Position numbers and translations under genes: made by a program
NCBI GenBank assembly: GCA_963682025.1
Contig: OY821518.1
Location: forward strand, 231,670,500 to 231,734,499
Source: Cordilura impudica
Taxonomy: Eukaryota > Arthropoda > Insecta > Diptera > Scathophagidae
Reading direction: 5' to 3'
DNA: 64,000 nucleotides
Part shown: positions 58,395 to 64,000 of the stretch, one piece after another
Layout: each line of letters starts with the position of its first letter
Position numbering within the stretch: the stretch's first letter is position 1
Notes under the pieces: generated by a model
Databases searched by the model: none
Told to the model about the DNA's origin: nothing
What the model saw: the letters and a program-made list of their open reading frames with translations, nothing else

Positions 58395-58725
58395 TGTACT
58401 CTCTATATGATTTGATTTTCGGTGTTGTATCAAATGACCGGAAGTACGAAATTCTTTATTGCAGTTATCACACTTGGAGGGTTTTTCTTACGTGTGTATG
58501 CTTAAGGGCATTTTCAATGATTTATCGGAGGCATATTGTTTGCAACATACTTGACAGGTAACTTTAGCTTTGGAAGCCGCATATAGCGAAAGATGGTTTG
58601 TAAAATTTATTTTGAACGAAATTTTCTTAAACAATGTTCACATTCATATGGCCGTTGGTTGGTGTGTTTGCATTTAAAATATTTTTTCAACCAAGCTGCA
58701 TAGCGAAATGATTTATTGCAGTTTA
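58395..58725 (-). pseudogene. C2H2 zinc-finger relic
   Basis: Minus strand, reading from 58725 downwards: a finger start CNKSFRYAAWLKK, a linker HTNQRPYECEHCLRKF, then after frame changes a finger KPSKCDNCNKEFRTSGHLIQ H...H (58490-58420). The linker between fingers reads HT-stop-EKP instead of HTGEKP. At least one stop and several frameshifts, so a decayed copy of a zinc-finger gene, not a live one. Confidence 0.7.
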
Positions 58726-59219
58726 ATCAAGATTCATACATATGTAGATGAGGATGTGCAAACTGCAATTGGATCATGAAAGCAAGAGTGGCAGCAAGAA
58801 TCATATATAGATGTGCATCAGATCATTCACTTTGCATTGATAGCAAGATATATATAGGAAATTAAAATTATTGTAATTTAGTAATAAAAATTAGTAAAAA
58901 TTCGTTAATTGTAATATATACTGCATTTGAAAATTTTTTAAATTTCAATTGGAATTTTTTATTATTAAATTATAAATTTTATTTTCTGAATTTCAAATTG
59001 TAATTATATGAAATTAAAATTAAATTTTATGATTTTCAAATATAATTTTCGGAATTTTCAACAGCTCAATTTGACTTTTACGTTTAAATTTACTTTAAAT
59101 TAATTTAATCTACTTTTTTAATATTTCTAATTTATTTATATACTAACAAACAGTAACAATGATGGAATAAACAAAAAATATGAATTTTGTTAAATTTAAA
59201 ATGCTTGGCAAAATATAAA
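58726..59219. other. Intergenic, nothing recognised
   Basis: AT-rich, no feature seen. Confidence 0.5.
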
Positions 59220-60252
59220 TGAAATGATGTGATTCCGTCGATTTACTACAACCACAATAACAAGACAGATTGTTTGCAATATTTTAAATCGCACAGAATA
59301 CGAAGGTAGCTTTCAAGAGGGCACCCGCGCAAAATTTCAACGACTTGAACGCGTTTTACAAAGTTAGATGAAAACCTGGGGTCGAATCGTCACATTCGTT
59401 ATCGAAATTATTATTTTTATTTTCCAAAATATAATACTAAGAGTAATTTTATTCTATCACAGCTAACGAGTTATGGTCCATAGTTAATAGTAAAATTGAA
59501 ACGAGGTCTGGTTTAAATAATAAACCAAAATATGGTATTTCGATCGATTTTATTCGATATCGAATGCGACGATTTGCCGATTTCTAATATGGAACTTACA
59601 GGTATTCTCAAAAATTAATATAGTGTCACGAAACAGTAACACATTTATTGAAAAGGAACGAAAAAAAATCTTTTCTTACAATACAACACAAAGAAATAAA
59701 ATTGTGTTTTGCTATAATGCACATTTCCCAAGCCTGAGGACTACTGGGATGACGGTATAAGGCGAAAATGATGCTCATTCTTATAATGGCCCAATAGAGT
59801 ATGGAGAAAGCCACTGAAAGCATTGGAATGTCAAAATATAATTACAACTGTGAAATATAGAAAACTTTCGGTAATGATTCTGGGGTGCATATCCGGTAAG
59901 AGAAGGCAGAGATTTGTTTTATTGAGAACACCACGGTAGCGAAACAATACTTGGATATTTTGAAGTATCATTTAAATAATAGCGAGAATAAATTTCAGTT
60001 TTAAGCTATTGGAAAGCCGCATATGTTAAGGTCCTGGCTTCTCTACAACTGGATCAGTGTTGGATACACCCGCCCAGACCTAAACCGAATCGATAACGTG
60101 CGAGTTTTCTTGAAAAAAGCACTGCCAAGTGAATTCTTAAAACAAAACTGATCTGAAAATTATAATTTTGGAGGAATGGAATACAAATCAATAGAGTACG
60201 AACAACTAGTTAATTGCAATTATTTTACTTCATTTATTTTTTTTTCATATAA
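59220..60252 (+). pseudogene. Tc1-like transposase relic, copy 1
   Basis: Plus strand in changing frames: a helix-turn-helix-type region with CNILNRTEYEGSFQEGTRAK (~59275-59340), later HFPSLRTTG...-type text corresponding to the SKPEDYW block (~59720), YRKLSV...GCISGK (~59865-59900), FIENTTVAKQYLDILKYHLN (59925-59985), and DLNRIDNVRVFLKK (~60080-60120), the Glu region of Tc1. Many stops. Confidence 0.7.
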
Positions 60253-60267
60253 AAGTGCGATTAACAA

Positions 60268-60830
60268 CAGCACATTTTCCAAGCCTGAGGACTACTGGGA
60301 TGACGATATAATGCAAAAATAATGATCTTTCTTATAATAATGGACCCAAAAGAGTATGGAGAAAGCCATTGAAAGCATTGGAATGTCAAAATATAATTAG
60401 AACTGTGATATATAGAAAACTTTCGGTAATGATTCTGGGGTGCATATCCGGTAAGAGAGGGCAGAGATTTGTTTTATTGAGAACACCACGGTAGCGAAAC
60501 AATACTTGGATATTTTGAAGTATCATTTAAATAATAGCGAGGATAAATTTCAGTTTTATGCTGATAGAAAGCCGCTGCATATGTTAAGGGGTGGCTTCTC
60601 AACAATTGTAGCAGAGTCCAGATCTAGATCTAAACCGAATCGACAACGTGCAAGGTTTCTTGAAAAAAGGCACTGCCAAGGGCATTCTTAAAACAAAACT
60701 GATCTGAAAATTATAATTTTGGAGAAATGGTACAATTCAATAGAGTACGAAAAAAAAAAACTAGTTAATTGCAATTATTTTACTTCATTTCTTGTTTAAT
60801 TTTTTTTTCGTATAAAAGTGCGATGTTCAA
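60268..60830 (+). repeat. Tc1-like relic, partial tandem duplicate
   Basis: Direct repeat of 59718-60252 with ~90% similarity by eye, covering only the C-terminal half of the transposase text. A short open frame, 60506-60691, is the TVAKQYLDILKYH...KFQFYADRKP portion. Confidence 0.8.
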
Positions 60831-61301
60831 ATACTTTCTTGGCAATATTGTGAAAATCTTTAATTTTTGTGCTTGCTATATAATTTATATTTACTTTTAT
60901 GACTGATACTTATATTAAATTCAGATATGGAATAAATAAAAAAAATTATTAAAAACAAAACAGAACTATATTTTCAAGTTAAAGCAACAAAATTTGTATT
61001 GTTTAAAAATCTTCAATTATGGATCCTAAAACCAACTAATTTCAAATTTTACACATTTGAAATTCCGAATCAATTATTTTATAAACATTATTGGCCAAAT
61101 AAGAAGTCATGTCTAGTGCTGAATTTTATTTTTTCATTCCAAATAGAAGTCAATTCTATTTTACAATCACATGTTTATTTTTTTGTTTTTCAAATTTACA
61201 AATAAATTTTCATAGAAAAACACTTCCATTTATAAAAAAAAAATAGAACAAACAACTTTACGCCATCCACATAGAAACTAAAATTCTCGATATTGTACAT
61301 C
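60831..61301. other. Intergenic, nothing recognised
   Basis: 3' flank of RpL21, AT-rich; no convincing canonical polyadenylation hexamer on the minus strand close to the stop. Confidence 0.5.
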
Positions 61302-61781
61302 TTAGGCAACAAATTCGTAAGGAATGGGAGCCAATACAATTGGTTCTTCGATTTTCTTGACGAAATGAGCCTTCTTGGGTTGAGCAGGTTGACGTTTCAA
61401 ACTGACCCAGGTACCCTTAGCTTTGGCGTCCTTCAACACACGTTCGTTTTCCTTGACGCGACGCAAGAAATCTACACGGCACTTAGAGTGATGGACATGT
61501 TCAATGCGAACATTGATACGTTTGGGTAGGATCTTACCGCGTACACGTTTGTTTACAATAACACCGACAGCATGAGGTGTAACATTGTATACACGACCAG
61601 TCTTGCCATGATATACTTTGTAGGGCATACCCTTCTGGACAGCACCATGGCCTTTGATGTCAACAATGTCTCCGATTTTGAAGACACGCATGTACGTGGA
61701 CAAAGGGATGACACCATGCTTACGGAAGGGGCGGGCGAACATGTCCCTTGTGCCGCGACGATAACCCTTGGAGTTTGTCAT
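61302..61781 (-). CDS. RpL21: 60S ribosomal protein L21 (eL21)
   Basis: Single coding exon of 159 residues, the same length as I recall for Drosophila RpL21, starting [15 protein letters not shown] and ending PIPYEFVA. eL21 is a large-subunit protein of the central protuberance region, acting in the cytosolic ribosome. The SH3-like KOW-type core ([40 protein letters not shown]) and basic C-terminal helices ([15 protein letters not shown]) are complete. An in-frame ATG 13 codons upstream lies near the acceptor; the conserved start is 61781. The mRNA leader is spliced: exon 61973-61924, intron 61923-61806 (GTTAGT...TTGCAG). The leader begins with a pyrimidine tract. Divergent from CIAPIN1. Confidence 0.98.
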   Translation of the reverse strand: MTNSKGYRRGTRDMFARPFRKHGVIPLSTYMRVFKIGDIVDIKGHGAVQKGMPYKVYHGKTGRVYNVTPHAVGVIVNKRVRGKILPKRINVRIEHVHHSKCRVDFLRRVKENERVLKDAKAKGTWVSLKRQPAQPKKAHFVKKIEEPIVLAPIPYEFVA

Positions 61782-61923
61782 TTTGTTGATATAGTTGTTG
61801 GTTCCCTGCAATAAACGCACGAATTAGTTTTCTTTTTAAACACTTTTACTCTCGTTTAGCACACAAGAAATTTTACATTTTTAATCAATTTTTCTTTTTT
61901 TTTTTTTGGAAAAATTCACTAAC

Positions 61924-61973
61924 CTTTCAGAAAATACCGTCCACGCGGTCGTATAGTTGGGAAAAAAAGAAAG
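61924..61973 (-). promoter_or_regulatory. RpL21 leader exon with 5'TOP tract
   Basis: Minus strand CTTTCTTTTTTTCCC at 61973-61959 is a terminal-oligopyrimidine start as in ribosomal protein mRNAs, which couples translation to growth signalling. Followed 35 nt later by a splice donor AAAG|GTTAGT. Confidence 0.75.
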
Positions 61974-62217
61974 ATGGCGAAGGGAAAGTGCTGCCAAGTT
62001 CAAATGGTTGTAAATATTCGAATAAATTTGACAGTTCGAAATGGTAATGTTTAGTAAGCAAAAAAGTATGTTTAGTTGGCATAATTAAGAAACGTGTTCA
62101 TTATTTTAATTTGCAAAGCTGGAAAATCAGCTGTTTTCCTAAAAATTCTACAAAATCATCGAAACAAAATTCGTAAATTGCTGTAATTCTTTTAAAAAAT
62201 ATTTTGTTACTTTAAAA
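61974..62217. promoter_or_regulatory. Shared divergent promoter region RpL21/CIAPIN1
   Basis: About 245 bp separate the inferred RpL21 transcription start and the CIAPIN1 start codon; both promoters must lie here. No TATA box is obvious. Confidence 0.6.
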
Positions 62218-63152
62218 ATGAAACAATTTAAGGGTTTAGCAAAATGTTTGTATATTTGGTCACAATCTGATAACTTGGAAAAGCAAGTAGATCAAATTAA
62301 AAACGCTACAGGAGGTGAGGTATTGGTGGAAAACATAAATCGTTTAACAGTTGGTAAGTTTGATAGTAAAGAATATTACAAGAATGTTTTAGATTAATTT
62401 TCACACTTCCCTTAGCTTCTCATCCCCATGGCTCATTTGACTTAATAGTTGTGGCAAATGCTCAATTGACAGATGCCTTTGGTAAATTATTACAATTATT
62501 GAAACCTAAAGGCAAATTACATTTGGAAACGTTTGTTGGCAATTCGGAGAGCTTGATACAGGAACTTAAATTGTCGGGTTTTATAAATGCCAATGTAACT
62601 GATAATTCCATAACTAGTGAAAAGCCAGGATATGAAACAGGATCAGCAGTGAAGTTGTCATTTGCTAAAAAATCGGCAAAACCGGCAGCAGCTGTCTGGA
62701 AAATCGAAGGAGACGATGAAGTGGAAGAGGATCTTATCAATGAAGATGACTTACTAGATGAAGAAGACAAAAAGAAACCAGATCCTGAATCATTGAGAGG
62801 TACCTTTATTACGCAGTTCAATTTACATTTTAATTACCTATACATTTGCTTATAGTTTGCGGAACTACCGGCAAACGTAAAGCCTGCAAAGATTGCTCCT
62901 GTGGTTTAGCTGAGGAGTTGGAAGCTGATAGATCTAAGATTAAAGCAGAAACACAAAATGCTAAATCCAGTTGTGGCAGCGTAAGATAGAAAATTCTGAA
63001 TGTATTTTCATATTTAAAATTATTTTAATTTATTTCAGTGTTACTTAGGAGATGCTTTCCGGTGTTCGACTTGCCCTTACTTAGGTATGCCAGCCTTTAA
63101 ACCTGGCGAAAAGGTACAACTAGCTGGTAACTTATTAAATTCGGACATTTGA
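62218..63152 (+). CDS. CIAPIN1: Anamorsin homologue, cytosolic Fe-S cluster assembly factor (CIAPIN1/Dre2)
   Basis: Four exons: 62218-62353, 62416-62799, 62856-62980, 63039-63152. Total 759 nt, 252 residues; all introns GT-AG and in phase. The N-terminal ~130 residues are the SAM-methyltransferase-like domain ([32 protein letters not shown]). A flexible acidic linker ([20 protein letters not shown]) follows, then the CIAPIN1 domain. The [2Fe-2S] motif is [17 protein letters not shown] (CX8CX2CXC), and the C-terminal twin CX2C motif is [15 protein letters not shown]. The protein receives electrons from the diflavin reductase and passes them to the CIA machinery in the cytosol. ATG at 62218 matches the conserved N-terminus. 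Polyadenylation signal AATAAA at 63170. Confidence 0.97.
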
Positions 63153-63169
63153 TTAAATGAACTCTTTAA

Positions 63170-63175
63170 AATAAA
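63170..63175 (+). terminator. Polyadenylation signal of CIAPIN1
   Basis: AATAAA 18 bp after the stop codon, immediately repeated as AATAAATAAAT. Confidence 0.65.
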
Positions 63176-63228
63176 TAAATTCCAAAAAATAATGTAATAA
63201 AAAAATAAAAATTTATAAACGTTTTAAA

Positions 63229-63720
63229 CAGTGTGTCAGATAAGTTTTTAAACTGGGTCTATCAAAAGAAATGGAAACAAGAAATTAGTAACTGTTTTGA
63301 TATTTTATACAAAATAGGATCCTCCGGCTTCGATACACTTTTTGCAGCCATTTATTAATGAATCGAATGGCTGTTGTAAATCACTTTGGGGAATGGTCTG
63401 CAAAGCCCACGTAGAAGATTCTTGTATAGTTGAAATATCTTCAAAATAACAACCTTCTAACAGCATTTTTAGTTTTGGAGGAGCCACAGGGTGCTACGGT
63501 GGATGGTTTAATACAGACATAATTTTTTTTTTACAAAAACCGATGAACAATGCGGGAGGTGTAACTGGGTGCATGGTCGTGTAACAAACAAATTTAGCAC
63601 GCACTTTTGTTTTGACCAAATCTTTATGCAGTATGGTTCAAATTGTACCTGTTGATGTTTAAAGATTCATTCTCAATGATGGACACCGATCGTACTTTCT
63701 TAATAACTTCAAGTGTCATA
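63229..63720 (-). pseudogene. mariner-like transposase C-terminal relic
   Basis: A terminal repeat CAGTGTGTCAGATAAG lies at 63229. On the minus strand the open stretch 63487-63305 encodes the C-terminus (ALQTIPQSDLQQPFDSLING, KKCIEAGGSYF). Upstream the second catalytic block HDHAPSYTS is readable at ~63585-63560. The N-terminal half is absent or unrecognisable. Confidence 0.75.
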
Positions 63721-64000
63721 GGTGAAATTTATCATATGTATACACCTGTAAAAAACAAAAAAACCCAGTGTGTTTGTTTTAATATTTTAGTGGTTGAACA
63801 TAATAGTTGTACAACAACATTCATAGTACAAAAAAGGCCAAAAACAAATTTTGCAATCATACCATCAAACACAACTACTATGAACTATGTTAGTAGTATG
63901 GCCATATACTTTTTTTTATCGTTATCACGGAATAATAAAAAATCGCCAATATGAAAGAAAAACGAAAACTGACAATGGTAAAATGAAAAATGAAAGAAAA
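63721..64000. other. End of window, nothing recognised
   Basis: A short open frame (63643-63954) has no recognisable motif. AT-rich. Confidence 0.5.

Noticed and set aside
61782..61820. Upstream in-frame ATG for RpL21 (172 residues)
   Set aside because: It would need to lie in the intron: the 5' UTR acceptor is at 61806, and the 159-residue start matches the conserved protein.
63643..63954. 103-codon open frame at the window end
   Set aside because: No recognisable motif and it runs antisense to the mariner relic at its start.

Overview
This is a eukaryotic, very AT-rich window, almost certainly from a calyptrate (muscoid) fly genome. The evidence is four spliced or single-copy nuclear genes with clearly fly-like products, short GT-AG introns, a 5'TOP-type ribosomal protein promoter, and a repeat landscape of mariner, Tc1, Jockey and RTE-like LINEs, a Helitron, DINE-1/mini-me-like HINEs with (GTCY)n tracts, and a gypsy element with 2.1 kb LTRs like Ulysses of Drosophila virilis. 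Species cannot be fixed from the sequence alone.

Layout. 1-51,060 is a graveyard of nested transposable elements with no host gene that I can support. 381-2909 is a LINE. 3336-5540 is a HINE split by a Tigger/pogo element. 5820-10998 is a palindromic MITE that received a mariner (itself split by a 2.9 kb HINE) and a LINE fragment. 11312-21297 is a nearly complete, young gypsy/Ulysses-like LTR retrotransposon with tRNA-Lys PBS, 4-bp target duplication, intact pol and a textbook -1 frameshift site. 24626-29707 holds two tandem HINEs, the second split by a 3.4 kb DNA transposon whose transposase gene is still open once two short introns are removed. 31178-33928 is a second, decayed long-TIR DNA transposon. 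34072-35231 is a non-coding TIR element. 35979-39613 is a Helitron with TC and CTAG ends, split by an RTE-like LINE. 40567-46600 holds LINE fragments, one split by a 3.7 kb foldback-like element (42503-46244) that carries two HINEs head to head. 47091-48045 is a Tc1 relic.

51,117-63,152 is a gene-containing block: Ssb-c31a (PC4-type coactivator, minus), Tif-IA/RRN3 (RNA polymerase I initiation factor, plus, 8 exons, one GC-AG intron), RpL21 (minus) and CIAPIN1/anamorsin (plus). RpL21 and CIAPIN1 are divergently transcribed from a ~250 bp shared promoter. Ssb-c31a, Tif-IA and RpL21 all serve basal gene expression and ribosome production; CIAPIN1 serves cytosolic Fe-S assembly. Transposon relics (Tc1, mariner, a C2H2 zinc-finger pseudogene) fill the gaps and the large fifth intron of Tif-IA.

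The most notable items are the intact spliced transposase gene at 26785-28445 within ~400 bp terminal inverted repeats, the foldback-like element with exact 7-bp target duplications, the GGGAAAC frameshift signal with a missing gag AUG in the gypsy element, and insertions that fix the exact ends of two HINE families.
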